NCBI RefSeq assembly: GCF_016908715.1
Contig: NZ_JAFBEK010000002.1
Span: forward strand, 236,428 to 300,427
Origin: Leuconostoc rapi
GTDB lineage: Bacteria; Bacillota; Bacilli; Lactobacillales; Lactobacillaceae
Length of the DNA: 64,000 nt
Direction: 5' to 3'
Made by a program: the position numbers and the translations under genes
Shown here: positions 17,614-25,607 of the stretch, piece after piece
Numbering within the stretch: the first letter of the stretch is position 1
Layout: each line of letters opens with the position of its first letter
The notes under the pieces: generated by a model
Seen by the model: only the letters and a program-made list of their open reading frames with translations
Told to the model about the DNA's origin: nothing
The model's database searches: none

Positions 17614-18177
17614 ATGACAGTTCAATCAATTGCAGTGTTCATGGGAGCACAATTCGGAAATGATCCAAAATACACTGAAATTGCTAAACAGCTTGGCCAG
17701 ACGATTGCGCAGCGGAAGCTCACTTTGGTTTATGGTGGTGGCAGAGATGGGCTAATGGGTGCTACAGCGCTCAGTGTTATGGCAAATGGCGGAGAAGTTT
17801 TAGGCATTACGCCTTATAATCTTGCTGAGGATGCCATTTCACCTGACCAAGTGACAAAGTTAATTGAAGTTGAAAATATGTCAGAACGCAAAGACCTGAT
17901 GATGTTTTATGCTGATGCTTTTATTGTATTGCCAGGTGGTTTTGGCACTTTAGAAGAGTTGGCACAGGTTTTGAGTTGGGCCAAGATTGGTTTGCACGAC
18001 AAACCATTAACCTTACTAAATGTTAATGGCTTTTATGACAATTTATGGGTATGGTTAAAAGAGATGGAAACTAGTGGATTTGTTGGGTCACATGACTTGG
18101 AACACGTACAGTTGTTTAATAATATTACTGACACTTTAGATTATCTTGACCATTTTCATGTGTCATCAGCAAAGTAA
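17614..18177 (+). CDS. LOG-family nucleoside monophosphate phosphoribohydrolase
   Basis: 187-aa Rossmann-fold protein (TIGR00730/LOG family) that releases a nucleobase from nucleoside 5'-monophosphates. Motifs: IAVFMGAQFG at the N-terminus, VYGGGRDGLMG near 39-49, SERKDLMMFYADAFIVLPGGFGTLEEL near 90-116 with the catalytic PGGxGTxxE. The ATG at 17614 has SD gaaagga; upstream in-frame codons to 17551 lack one. Monocistronic. The true physiological substrate is not known in this group. Confidence 0.9.
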   Translation: MTVQSIAVFMGAQFGNDPKYTEIAKQLGQTIAQRKLTLVYGGGRDGLMGATALSVMANGGEVLGITPYNLAEDAISPDQVTKLIEVENMSERKDLMMFYADAFIVLPGGFGTLEELAQVLSWAKIGLHDKPLTLLNVNGFYDNLWVWLKEMETSGFVGSHDLEHVQLFNNITDTLDYLDHFHVSSAK

Positions 18178-18221
18178 CCTGGTAGCCATTAAATAATAGG
18201 CATCATAATTTGGGAGGATAA

Positions 18222-18686
18222 ATGGCACACGATGATTTGCTAACGGAATTTATTGGTATATATATGTCATCGCTTAAAAATTTAGAAAAACTGATTTCAC
18301 AGCCAACCAGTGAATTTGGTATTTCTTTTGAACAATGGCTAATTATGTCTGCTGTTGCAAAAAACACAAGCGAAAAGCCGTTAACTATGACAGAAATTGC
18401 AGCTGCACGCGGTGTTACAAAAGGGGCTGTTGCTCGGCAACTCAAACCGCTGTTTGAACGTGAATACTTACAGCAAATACACGATACTGCAGACCGCCGT
18501 CGCGTCTTACTCGTATTGACACAAATAGGGCAGGATGTTGAGTCAGTTATCACATTGCGCGTCAATCAGCGTTTTAACGGATGGCTGGATATCTACGGTC
18601 ATGAGGAGGGATTAGATTTATTGAAAACCTTTCACCGTTTAGATGACTTAATTGTAAAACCAGAGTTAAAAAAGAAAAAATATTGA
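18222..18686 (+). CDS. MarR-family transcriptional regulator
   Basis: 154 aa winged-helix repressor. DNA-binding segment TMTEIAAARGVTKGAVARQLKPLFEREYLQQ (about residues 57-87) is followed by the wing DTADRRRVLLVLTQIG. Helical dimerisation ends flank it. SD gggaggat, 4 nt to ATG. Target unknown; it may act on the upstream LOG gene or on efp, but no operator was identified. Confidence 0.88.
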   Translation: MAHDDLLTEFIGIYMSSLKNLEKLISQPTSEFGISFEQWLIMSAVAKNTSEKPLTMTEIAAARGVTKGAVARQLKPLFEREYLQQIHDTADRRRVLLVLTQIGQDVESVITLRVNQRFNGWLDIYGHEEGLDLLKTFHRLDDLIVKPELKKKKY

Positions 18687-18790
18687 AAAAATATCATATT
18701 TGTGGTAAAATTTTAACTTGTTTGAATACTGCAATATAAGCAGTTTTCTGGTATAATAAACTATATTATTAATAAAAGAGGATATTAATC

Positions 18791-19351
18791 ATGGCTATTG
18801 GCATGAATGATTTGAAAAATGGATTGACAATTGAGTACTCAAATTCAATTTGGCGTGTTTTGGACTTCCAACATGTTAAGCCTGGAAAAGGTGGCGCCTT
18901 CGTCCGCTCAAAGTTGAAGAACTTGCGTACAGGGGCTGTCAACGAAGTGACATTCCGACCTGGTGATAAGTTTGAACAAGCTGACATTACAACACGTCCC
19001 ATGTCTTACCTATTTGCTGAAAATGATGGCCGTGTATTTATGGATGTCGAATCATATGAGCAAGTTAACTTGCCTGATGATAAGATTGAAAATGCGTTGA
19101 AGTTTTTGCTTGAAGGTATGGAAGTTAAAATCACAATGTATGGTAATGAAATTTTAGGTGCTGAATTACCATCAACAGTATCTCTAAAGGTAACAGAAAC
19201 ACAACCTGGTATTAAAGGTGCGACAGCTACTGGTTCAGGTAAACCAGCAACTGTTGAAACAGGAGCCACAATTACTGTGCCAGATTTCATCAATGAAGGT
19301 GAGACAATTACTGTGAACACAGAAGACGGCTCATATAAGGGCCGTGCTTAA
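18791..19351 (+). CDS. efp: Elongation factor P
   Basis: 186 aa, three beta-barrel domains; relieves ribosome stalling at polyproline. N-terminal [20 protein letters not shown]; the loop [17 protein letters not shown] carries the modifiable Lys in PGKGGAF (~34); the C-terminal OB domain ends with [19 protein letters not shown] agagga; an extended -10 (TGGTATAAT near 18748) precedes it. First of the conserved efp-asp23-nusB group. Confidence 0.96.
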   Translation: MAIGMNDLKNGLTIEYSNSIWRVLDFQHVKPGKGGAFVRSKLKNLRTGAVNEVTFRPGDKFEQADITTRPMSYLFAENDGRVFMDVESYEQVNLPDDKIENALKFLLEGMEVKITMYGNEILGAELPSTVSLKVTETQPGIKGATATGSGKPATVETGATITVPDFINEGETITVNTEDGSYKGRA

Positions 19352-19521
19352 TTACTAAGTGTACCGATACAGACTGAACACGCCACGTTTAGTACGATAG
19401 CATTAAGCGTTATAATCGTGTTGATGTCGTATGAATCATGCGTGTTTAGATCGTAGGGAACACACGTCAAAAGTTCCCCAGTGGAACTTTTTATTTTAAA
19501 GAATATTTCAAGGATAGAATA
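19352..19521 (+). promoter_or_regulatory. efp-asp23 intergenic leader with terminator/attenuator
   Basis: 170 bp without a gene. A TATAAT near 19413 could start a leader RNA with several local inverted repeats (CGTGTT...AACACACG). It ends in an intrinsic terminator: AAAAGTTCC (19469-19477), GGAACTTTTT (19483-19492). It could simply end efp transcription, or act as an attenuator in front of asp23-nusB. Confidence 0.5.
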
Positions 19522-19980
19522 ATGGCCAGAGAAATTAAGCGTAGCAAACAAACAACAAAAAATATTATTTTGACAACTGACGATTCAGCTGTTGGGACAA
19601 CACAAGTGACGCCAGAGGTTATCGAAGTGATTGCACAAATTGCAACACAAGAGGTAGATGGGGTCTATTCAATGCGGGGCAAGTTATCAGATCGCTTCAC
19701 TGATGCTTTTGGGTCCAATGCGCGCGGAAAGGGTGTTGAATTGACACAAGCTGAAGATGGCTTGGTCATTGAGGCATACGTCTTTTTGCAATATGGGGTC
19801 ACTGTACCTCGAGTTGCGCTTGAAATTCAAAACGCCATCCAATCACAAATTGCATCAATGACTGATATACATGTTGCGCAGGTCAACGTGCATATTAGTG
19901 GTATTGTGCCAGAAAAAGTGGCAAGCAAAATTGATCCTGATAATTTATTTGGAGAACATGCAACAGAGGTGGCCGATTAA
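19522..19980 (+). CDS. Asp23/Gls24-family envelope stress protein (YqhY-like)
   Basis: 152 aa with the Asp23 domain at about residues 30-135: VTPEVIEVIAQIATQEVDGVYSMRG, LVIEAYVFLQYGVTVPRVALEIQ, then VNVHISGI. The YqhY-type paralogue between efp/accC and nusB is widespread in Firmicutes and is linked to envelope or fatty-acid homeostasis; its exact role is uncertain. SD aaggat, and the stop overlaps the nusB start (TAATG). Confidence 0.9.
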   Translation: MAREIKRSKQTTKNIILTTDDSAVGTTQVTPEVIEVIAQIATQEVDGVYSMRGKLSDRFTDAFGSNARGKGVELTQAEDGLVIEAYVFLQYGVTVPRVALEIQNAIQSQIASMTDIHVAQVNVHISGIVPEKVASKIDPDNLFGEHATEVAD

Positions 19981-20396
19981 TGGCGAATTTAACACGACAT
20001 GAGTCGCGTCAAGCAGCTTTTCAAGTGCTGTTTGCACTTGAAAAAGATCCACAAAGTAATAATATTGACAAATTATATGACATCGTTTTAGCAGGTAAAG
20101 ACTATGATGATTATTTGCCACGACTTGTTAATGGTATTTTGGGAACAAAAGTTGAATTAGATGAACAAGTTGCGGCTCATTTAGCAGATGGTTGGGCCAT
20201 TAATCGTCTTAATAAAGCTGATTTAATCATTTTACGTTTAGCAGTTTATGAACTATTAAATAATTTGGTGCCCTACAAAGTAGCTATTGATGAAGCATTG
20301 ATTTTAACTAAAACATTTTCGGATGAAGACAGTCGTAAGTTTGTCAACGGTGTATTGAAAAACTTTGCACCATCAGTTGCACCAAAATCCGAGTAA
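19980..20396 (+). CDS. nusB: Transcription antitermination factor NusB
   Basis: 138-aa helical RNA-binding protein of the rRNA antitermination complex. Starts TRHESRQAAFQVLFALE; C-terminal half has LNKADLIILRLAVYELLN and VAIDEALILTKTFSDEDSRKFVNGVL. Length normal. Translationally coupled to asp23 by TAATG overlap; followed by a terminator. Confidence 0.96.
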   Translation: MANLTRHESRQAAFQVLFALEKDPQSNNIDKLYDIVLAGKDYDDYLPRLVNGILGTKVELDEQVAAHLADGWAINRLNKADLIILRLAVYELLNNLVPYKVAIDEALILTKTFSDEDSRKFVNGVLKNFAPSVAPKSE

Positions 20397-20402
20397 GCAT
20401 TG

Positions 20403-20428
20403 AAAAGTCGCTTGTCGGCTTTTTTTCT
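20403..20428 (+). terminator. nusB terminator
   Basis: AAGTCG (20405-20410) and CGGCTT (20416-20421) with one G-T pair, then seven T. Confidence 0.8.
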
Positions 20429-20466
20429 TCATTGACGGTTTTAATGAAATTTTTTAGACTCAGAAT

Positions 20467-20538
20467 AAAGGAGAAGTGCGAGTTCGGTTGTACGTGAGGC
20501 ATACCATACGTATCCGTACTCACCGCATTTAATTAATT
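20467..20538 (+). promoter_or_regulatory. SD-hairpin-start leader of tatD
   Basis: SD AAAGGAGA (20467-20474). The hairpin follows: GAGT-t-CGG (20480-20487) with CCG-t-ACTC (20514-20521), and inner TACGT/ACGTA (20491-20495, 20508-20512). About 11 AU-rich nt then lead to ATG 20539. A GTG ORF of 18 codons starting at 20476 stops (TAA) just before the ATG; it would encode a very Arg-rich peptide. Confidence 0.6.
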
Positions 20539-21336
20539 ATGGCAATTTATGATTTAACAAAGACACCAGCAGATAGTTATGATACCCACACGCATCTTAA
20601 TGATGACAAATTATTTCATGACGTCCCCGCATATATCGGTCGGGCAAATGAATTTCGTGTGATGGAAATGAACATTGTTGGTTATGATGCAACAGGGAAT
20701 GAACGCGCCTTAGAAATCGCGCAAGCACATGACAATATTTATGCAGTGCTTGGTTTTCAACCAGAAGACACAGGTACTTTTGATGCAGCAGCTGCAGTAA
20801 AACTTGAAGAACAATTACAACAAGATAAAGTTGTTGGTGTGGGTGAAACAGGTTTGGATTACTATTGGGAAACAACTGCACACGATGTACAGAAGAAGGC
20901 GTTTAAAGCTCACCTTGCTTTGGCTAAAAAATGCCAGTTACCTGTGATTATTCATAATCGTGATGCATTTGAGGACGTTTACGCAATGTTGAAAGAAAGT
21001 GGTGTTACCAAGGGCGTGATGCATAGTTTTTCAGGTACGCCAGAACAAGCATTGGCGTTTGTTGATTTGGGGATGCATATCTCATTTAGTGGTGTTGTGA
21101 CTTTTAAAAAAGCAGAAAATGTTCGTGAAGCGGCGAAAGTAGTGCCATTAGATCGCATACTTGTTGAGACGGATGCGCCTTATTTAGCACCAACGCCTTT
21201 TAGAGGCAAAGACAACGAGCCAGCTTTCGTCAAATATATTATTGATTCATTAGCTGAAACACTTGATTTGACACCAAAAGATCTTGCAGATATCACGCGC
21301 AAGAATGCACACCAGCTGTTTTTAAACCATGATTAA
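20539..21336 (+). CDS. tatD: TatD-family metal-dependent DNase
   Basis: 265-aa TIM-barrel hydrolase. Metal ligands visible: YDTHTHLND (HxH, ~14), GVGETGLDYYW (Glu, ~95), PVIIHNRDAFED (His, ~135), MHSFSG (His, ~160), VETDAPYLAP (Asp, ~212). The family cleaves DNA 3' ends and may act in repair. The ATG lacks a nearby SD (see leader entry). Overlaps the next gene by 8 nt; tatD-rnmV-rsmA is a conserved Firmicute order. Confidence 0.94.
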   Translation: MAIYDLTKTPADSYDTHTHLNDDKLFHDVPAYIGRANEFRVMEMNIVGYDATGNERALEIAQAHDNIYAVLGFQPEDTGTFDAAAAVKLEEQLQQDKVVGVGETGLDYYWETTAHDVQKKAFKAHLALAKKCQLPVIIHNRDAFEDVYAMLKESGVTKGVMHSFSGTPEQALAFVDLGMHISFSGVVTFKKAENVREAAKVVPLDRILVETDAPYLAPTPFRGKDNEPAFVKYIIDSLAETLDLTPKDLADITRKNAHQLFLNHD

Positions 21337-21889
21337 ACGATTATATATTAATGAAATGATTGTTGTTGAAGGCCGGTCTGATACGCAAAATTTAATGCGC
21401 GCTGTTGTTGCTGATACCATTGAAACTGGTGGTAGTGCGATTAAGACGGATGCTATTGAACGCGCAAAGCAGGCAGCAGAAACACGTGGCGTTATTATAT
21501 TAACTGACCCAGATTTCAATGGCCAACGTATCAGACAAATTATGACGGATGCAGTGCCAACAGCAAAACAAGCATATATTACACAAGATGAAGCGCGTGC
21601 GGCTAAAGATACATCACATAAATCATTGGGCGTTGAACATGCGACACCTGAAATATTACAACTTGCTTTATCGCATGTGATGACACCAAAAATTGACGTG
21701 ATAACGGATGTTGATCAACAATTTCTGTTGGAAAATGGTTTGTTGAGTGGCAAACATGCACGCCAGCATCGTGAATTGGTGGGTGAAACGTTGCATATTG
21801 GCTATAGTAATGGGAAACAATTACTCAAGCGTGTCCAACAGTTTGGTATTACGCAGGCACAAATTTTGGCAGTATTGAAAGGTGAATGA
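21329..21889 (+). CDS. rnmV: Ribonuclease M5 (5S rRNA maturation)
   Basis: 186-aa Toprim nuclease that trims precursor 5S rRNA in low-GC Gram-positives. Toprim motifs: MIVVEGRSDTQNL (Glu, ~14) and GVIILTDPDFNGQRIRQ (DxD, ~57). The C-terminal SHKSLGVEHATPEILQLAL is typical. Starts inside the end of tatD; rsmA follows after 4 nt. Confidence 0.95.
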   Translation: MIKRLYINEMIVVEGRSDTQNLMRAVVADTIETGGSAIKTDAIERAKQAAETRGVIILTDPDFNGQRIRQIMTDAVPTAKQAYITQDEARAAKDTSHKSLGVEHATPEILQLALSHVMTPKIDVITDVDQQFLLENGLLSGKHARQHRELVGETLHIGYSNGKQLLKRVQQFGITQAQILAVLKGE

Positions 21890-21893
21890 TTGA

Positions 21894-22781
21894 ATGGCAG
21901 AAATAATTGATATTGCAGACCCAATGCGTACTCAAGCAATTTTGAATACATATGGTTTACGCGCCAAGAAGAAGTTCGGACAAAATTTTTTAACGGATTT
22001 GACTGTTTTACACGGTATTGTTGATACAGCTGGGATAACAGACCAAGATTATGTCATCGAAATAGGCCCTGGTATCGGCGCATTGACTGAACAATTAGCA
22101 CGCGTAGCCAAAAAGGTCGTGGCTTTTGAAATTGATACACAAATGGTTAATGTTCTCAGTGAAACATTGCAGCCATATGATAATGTTAAAGTCATTAATG
22201 GGGATATACTAGATATCAACCTACCTGAAGTTATTCGTGCTGAATTTGGTGAAAACGCACATGTTAAGGTTGTTGCTAATTTACCTTATTACATTACAAC
22301 GCCAATTTTAATGCAACTTTTACGTACTAATATCGTATGGGATAGTATTGTTGTGATGATGCAACGTGAGGTGGCAGAACGTTTGAATGCCGAAGTTGGG
22401 ACTAAAGCTTACGGTGTGTTAACTTTGATTATTCAATATTTTGCTAAGGCAGAATTAGCCATAGAAGTTTCTGCTGCATCATTTAACCCTGCACCTAATG
22501 TTGATTCAGCAGTGGTTAAGTTAACACCATTGTCACCTGAACTTGTGGTGGCGCAACCTGAACGTCTATTTGGCGTTATTAAGGGTAGTTTTTCGCATCG
22601 ACGTAAAAGTTTGTGGAATAATATGTTACAAACCTACGGTAAAGATACAGCAATTAAAGAGAAAATAACGCGTGCCTTAGACCAATCTAATATTGCACCA
22701 TCAATACGTGCAGAACGCTTAGATTTAAAACAATTAACTGCTCTTTACTTGGCTTTAAAAGCGCAAGGTTTGACGCAATAA
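21894..22781 (+). CDS. rsmA: 16S rRNA dimethyladenosine transferase RsmA/KsgA
   Basis: 295-aa SAM-dependent methyltransferase that dimethylates the two adenines in helix 45 of 16S rRNA. Motifs: KKKFGQNFLTD (~27-37), VIEIGPGIGALTEQLA (~60), VVAFEID, VVANLPYYITTPIL (NLPY, ~130), FSHRRKSLWNN near 230. Length normal. Overlap-style arrangement with rnmV suggests co-translation. Confidence 0.96.
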   Translation: MAEIIDIADPMRTQAILNTYGLRAKKKFGQNFLTDLTVLHGIVDTAGITDQDYVIEIGPGIGALTEQLARVAKKVVAFEIDTQMVNVLSETLQPYDNVKVINGDILDINLPEVIRAEFGENAHVKVVANLPYYITTPILMQLLRTNIVWDSIVVMMQREVAERLNAEVGTKAYGVLTLIIQYFAKAELAIEVSAASFNPAPNVDSAVVKLTPLSPELVVAQPERLFGVIKGSFSHRRKSLWNNMLQTYGKDTAIKEKITRALDQSNIAPSIRAERLDLKQLTALYLALKAQGLTQ

Positions 22782-22823
22782 CCGTATATTTTATCATAAA
22801 AACGTCAGAATATACACCTTAAT

Positions 22824-22852
22824 TTGTGATTAATGCTTATTTATGTTATAAT
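22824..22852 (+). promoter_or_regulatory. veg promoter
   Basis: TTGTGA (22824-22829), 17 nt, TATAAT (22847-22852). Confidence 0.75.
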
Positions 22853-22883
22853 TAAGTGAGTTTTTCACGAAAGGTGGTATAAA

Positions 22884-23117
22884 ATGCCAAGTAGTTTACA
22901 AGACATCAAGTTCAAGCTCGACGCCCATGTGGGTGAAGCAGTTACTGTGGTGGCACAAGCCGGCCGCAAAAAGATCACTGAACGCACAGGCGTTCTACGT
23001 TCAACTTTCCCTTCGCTATTCATTGTAGAGTTAAATGAAGAAGCTAACTTTGAACGTGCATCGTATAGTTATACCGACATTTTAACAAATAATATTGATA
23101 TTACTTTTGCTGATTAA
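22884..23117 (+). CDS. veg: Veg family protein
   Basis: 77 aa: MPSSLQDIKFKLDAHVGEAV..., a small beta-rich protein of the Veg family (SH3-like). In Bacillus it is strongly expressed and affects biofilm and spore outgrowth; its role in lactic acid bacteria is unknown. SD aaaggtgg, its own near-consensus promoter and a terminator make it a monocistronic unit. Confidence 0.93.
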   Translation: MPSSLQDIKFKLDAHVGEAVTVVAQAGRKKITERTGVLRSTFPSLFIVELNEEANFERASYSYTDILTNNIDITFAD

Positions 23118-23120
23118 ATT

Positions 23121-23145
23121 AATTGCCCTTGTTGGGCTTTTTTTG
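23121..23145 (+). terminator. veg terminator
   Basis: GCCC (23125-23128), loop TTGTT, GGGC (23134-23137), seven T. The -10 of the next gene begins about 10 nt after the U-run. Confidence 0.8.
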
Positions 23146-23154
23146 TAGTTATGA

Positions 23155-23166
23155 GATAATTGAGTG
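23155..23166 (+). promoter_or_regulatory. Extended -10 adjacent to start (probable leaderless mRNA)
   Basis: TGA-GATAAT (-10 at 23155-23160), 6 nt, ATG 23167. No SD. Confidence 0.5.
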
Positions 23167-24021
23167 ATGAATAAACAAAGCATATACGCAATTTTAACAA
23201 TTTTACTTATTCCAGTAGGGTTATTTTTAATCTCTATAAAAATGACAGTGGAAACCAAGCAACCGCAACATACACCGGTTCAAATTGTTACGGATAATGT
23301 AGCATATCAACAAATCGCGCAAGCGGTATCTGAAAAGAGCAGTCATGTGTCACTTGTGTCTGGAAAATTAGCATCGGAACGCGACATGCGCCTTTTTAAG
23401 CATGCAGAGGTAGTCATTGTTGATAGCCATCAAAATCAGCTACTGACACAACGGCGTAATTTGAAACGACATTCTAAGGTATTAGTAGCCAGTGATGTTG
23501 TGAAGGATCAAGGCCAAACTAATTATTGGCTCAGTCCAGAAATCACTTTGAAAACAATTACGCGACTATCTGACTTGTTAAGCGACTTTGACCCGCGTAA
23601 TCGTGACATGTATATTAAAAATAGTCAAAAATTAACAGCTACAACACAGAATTTGTCCCAGGGAATTAGTGATTTAAAATCTCAAAAAAATGTTCAGTAT
23701 GTCGCAACTAATAATGCGCAACAAGTTTTTATGGACCAATTAAACTATGCTACCGCAGTCCCAAACCTTGAATCTGTGTCAGATGATAAGTTCAAAAAAA
23801 CGATATCAGAAATTCAAAATAAACAAGTGGCGTTTGTGTTAACAGCTAGTCAAGATCAATCAACAAGAGATCAAGAATTGGTGAAACAGGCCAAAAGCGC
23901 TAAGGTACCAGTGATTACAGTTAATCAGGTTTTGCCAGCTGATCAAAAAATATGGGATTGGCAATTAGTACTTGTTAAACAACTTCAAGCTGTTTTTAAC
24001 TCAGAAGAAAGCGGTAAATAA
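23167..24021 (+). CDS. Metal ABC transporter substrate-binding-like protein, ligands degenerate
   Basis: 284 aa. Gene order (binding protein, ATPase, permease) and overall layout match the ZnuA/AdcA/MntC cluster: an N-terminal hydrophobic anchor (residues ~5-24), HAEVVIVDSHQNQLL near 75, TNYWLSPEITLKTITRLSDLL near 118 and AFVLTASQDQSTRD in the C-lobe. There is no lipobox Cys, so it would be anchored by the uncleaved helix. The usual PHxxEP motif is absent and DPHxWLxP reads TNYWLSP, so two of the metal-binding His are missing. Substrate uncertain. Stop overlaps the next start (TAATG). Confidence 0.75.
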   Translation: MNKQSIYAILTILLIPVGLFLISIKMTVETKQPQHTPVQIVTDNVAYQQIAQAVSEKSSHVSLVSGKLASERDMRLFKHAEVVIVDSHQNQLLTQRRNLKRHSKVLVASDVVKDQGQTNYWLSPEITLKTITRLSDLLSDFDPRNRDMYIKNSQKLTATTQNLSQGISDLKSQKNVQYVATNNAQQVFMDQLNYATAVPNLESVSDDKFKKTISEIQNKQVAFVLTASQDQSTRDQELVKQAKSAKVPVITVNQVLPADQKIWDWQLVLVKQLQAVFNSEESGK

Positions 24022-24722
24022 TGGGAATCATCCAAACAAAAGATTTTGGTATTCGCTATGGCGAGAAAATCATATTGTCAAACGCCAACATCAATGTGCC
24101 AGAGGGACGTTTTTTTGCTGTATTAGGCGAAAATGGCGCAGGAAAGACAAGTTTTATCAAAGCACTCATTGGTCAAAATCAACAAATTAATGGGCAGATA
24201 CAATTGAATACAAAAAAAGTGGGATTTGTGCCACAATTTCGCGATATTACACGTGATTATCCACTGAGTATTGCTGAATTTGTCGGTTTAAATTATAATC
24301 ATGGTTGGCGATTATGGTTAAATGAACAGGAACACGCAGCTGTTTTTTCCGCGCTGAAACGGCTTGATTTGTCTGAAATGGCTGATAAACGATTGGGTTT
24401 AGCATCAGGAGGTCAAAAGCAGCGTGCTTTTGTCGCTCAAGCACTTGTGCAACAACCTGACCTATTAATACTAGATGAATCAACAGCAAGTTTAGATCAC
24501 GAACACAAGGTTGCATTATTGCAAACTATCAAACAATTACAAAAAGAAGAACACTTAACGGTGTTATTTATTACACATGAATTGAAGCTAGTGTCGCAGT
24601 TTGCTGATGGCTATTTGTTTTTTGAAAATGGCCATGTGAGCCAAGGTGAAGCACATGAGTTACAGTCACTCACGACTCAGATAACACATGTTCATGAAGA
24701 GGATGAGGTACGACATGTTTAG
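24021..24722 (+). CDS. Metal ABC transporter ATP-binding protein (ZnuC/MntB-like)
   Basis: 233-aa ABC ATPase: Walker A GENGAGKTSF (~36-45), Q-loop VGFVPQFRD, signature LASGGQKQR (~131), Walker B PDLLILDEST (~151), H-loop FITHELKL (~188). A His-containing tail (THVHEEDEVRHV) is common in Zn/Mn transport ATPases. Overlaps the permease gene by 8 nt. Confidence 0.92.
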   Translation: MGIIQTKDFGIRYGEKIILSNANINVPEGRFFAVLGENGAGKTSFIKALIGQNQQINGQIQLNTKKVGFVPQFRDITRDYPLSIAEFVGLNYNHGWRLWLNEQEHAAVFSALKRLDLSEMADKRLGLASGGQKQRAFVAQALVQQPDLLILDESTASLDHEHKVALLQTIKQLQKEEHLTVLFITHELKLVSQFADGYLFFENGHVSQGEAHELQSLTTQITHVHEEDEVRHV

Positions 24723-25506
24723 TTATGACTTTATGCAAAACGCCTTTATGGCTGGCACTGTTGTCAGCATTGTTGCAGGCATTGTTGGGACATTTGTTGT
24801 GGCACGAAATTATGCTTTTTTAACACATAGTTTAAGTGAAATTGGTTTTGCTGGTGCAGCCTTTGGCTTGTTTGCTGGGTGGCCTGCATTGCTGGGCATG
24901 ATGTTTGCTACAAGTGGGGCATCTTTAGCCATTGGTGCGCTCGAATCAGGCTATACAAAACGAGATAATGTGACAAGTGCAATTTCAGCGCTGGCTATAG
25001 GGTTAGGCATCCTGTTTTTAGCGTTAGGACATACTAGCACGACAGCAGCGACGGGTATTTTATTTGGTTCAGTTTTAGGGATTAGCCGCCAAGATTTATG
25101 GTTGTTGTTAGCATTAGCTGTGTTTGTTATCATTATTTTGCTTGTTAATTATCGCGCACTAAAGCAATTAGCATTTGACGAAGCTGGTATATTTTTGCAA
25201 AGTCGTGCACAAAAGTCAGTACGTTATATATTTTTGGTGATGATTGCATTGTCTGTTAGTATTTCATCGCAATTGGTTGGTTCGTTACTCATTTTTGTAT
25301 TGGTGACGTTGCCTGCTGCCAGTGCAAAATATTATGTGACATCAACTGTGAAACTCATGGGATTGGCTATTATATTTGCACTTTTTGGTACATGGGTTGG
25401 CCTAACATTAGCTTATTTGACCAATTTACCAACAAGCTTTTTTATCGCCATGATTGAAGTTCTGATCTATTTAATTTCAGTTTGGCAATTTCAAAAAAAC
25501 GCTTAA
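24715..25506 (+). CDS. Metal ABC transporter permease (ZnuB/MntC family)
   Basis: 263-aa ABC-3 family permease with about eight helices. Landmarks: FMAGTVVSIVAGIVGTFVVARNYAFLTHSLSEIGFAGAA at the N-terminus (LTHSLSEIGFAG matches the family AHAxLPG region) and SSQLVGSLLIFVLVTLPAASA near 180. ATG 24715 follows gatgaggt and is preferred over upstream starts within the ATPase gene. Likely Mn2+ or Zn2+ uptake. Confidence 0.92.
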   Translation: MFSYDFMQNAFMAGTVVSIVAGIVGTFVVARNYAFLTHSLSEIGFAGAAFGLFAGWPALLGMMFATSGASLAIGALESGYTKRDNVTSAISALAIGLGILFLALGHTSTTAATGILFGSVLGISRQDLWLLLALAVFVIIILLVNYRALKQLAFDEAGIFLQSRAQKSVRYIFLVMIALSVSISSQLVGSLLIFVLVTLPAASAKYYVTSTVKLMGLAIIFALFGTWVGLTLAYLTNLPTSFFIAMIEVLIYLISVWQFQKNA

Positions 25507-25563
25507 ATACCGAACGTTGCTATTTTAAAAGTGTTATAATTAATGTTAAATACTAATATTTAT

Positions 25564-25607
25564 AAAGGAGAATACGTGCTAATAAGGTTCTAGCACGTTT
25601 ATATATC
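25564..25607 (+). promoter_or_regulatory. SD-hairpin-start leader of purR
   Basis: The clearest case. SD AAAGGAG (25564-25570), 3 nt, perfect 8-bp hairpin ACGTGCTA (25574-25581) / TAGCACGT (25591-25598) with a 9-nt loop, then 9 nt (TTATATATC) and ATG 25608. A 5-codon ORF (GTG at 25576, stop TAG in the hairpin 3' arm) is also well spaced from the SD. Confidence 0.7.
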
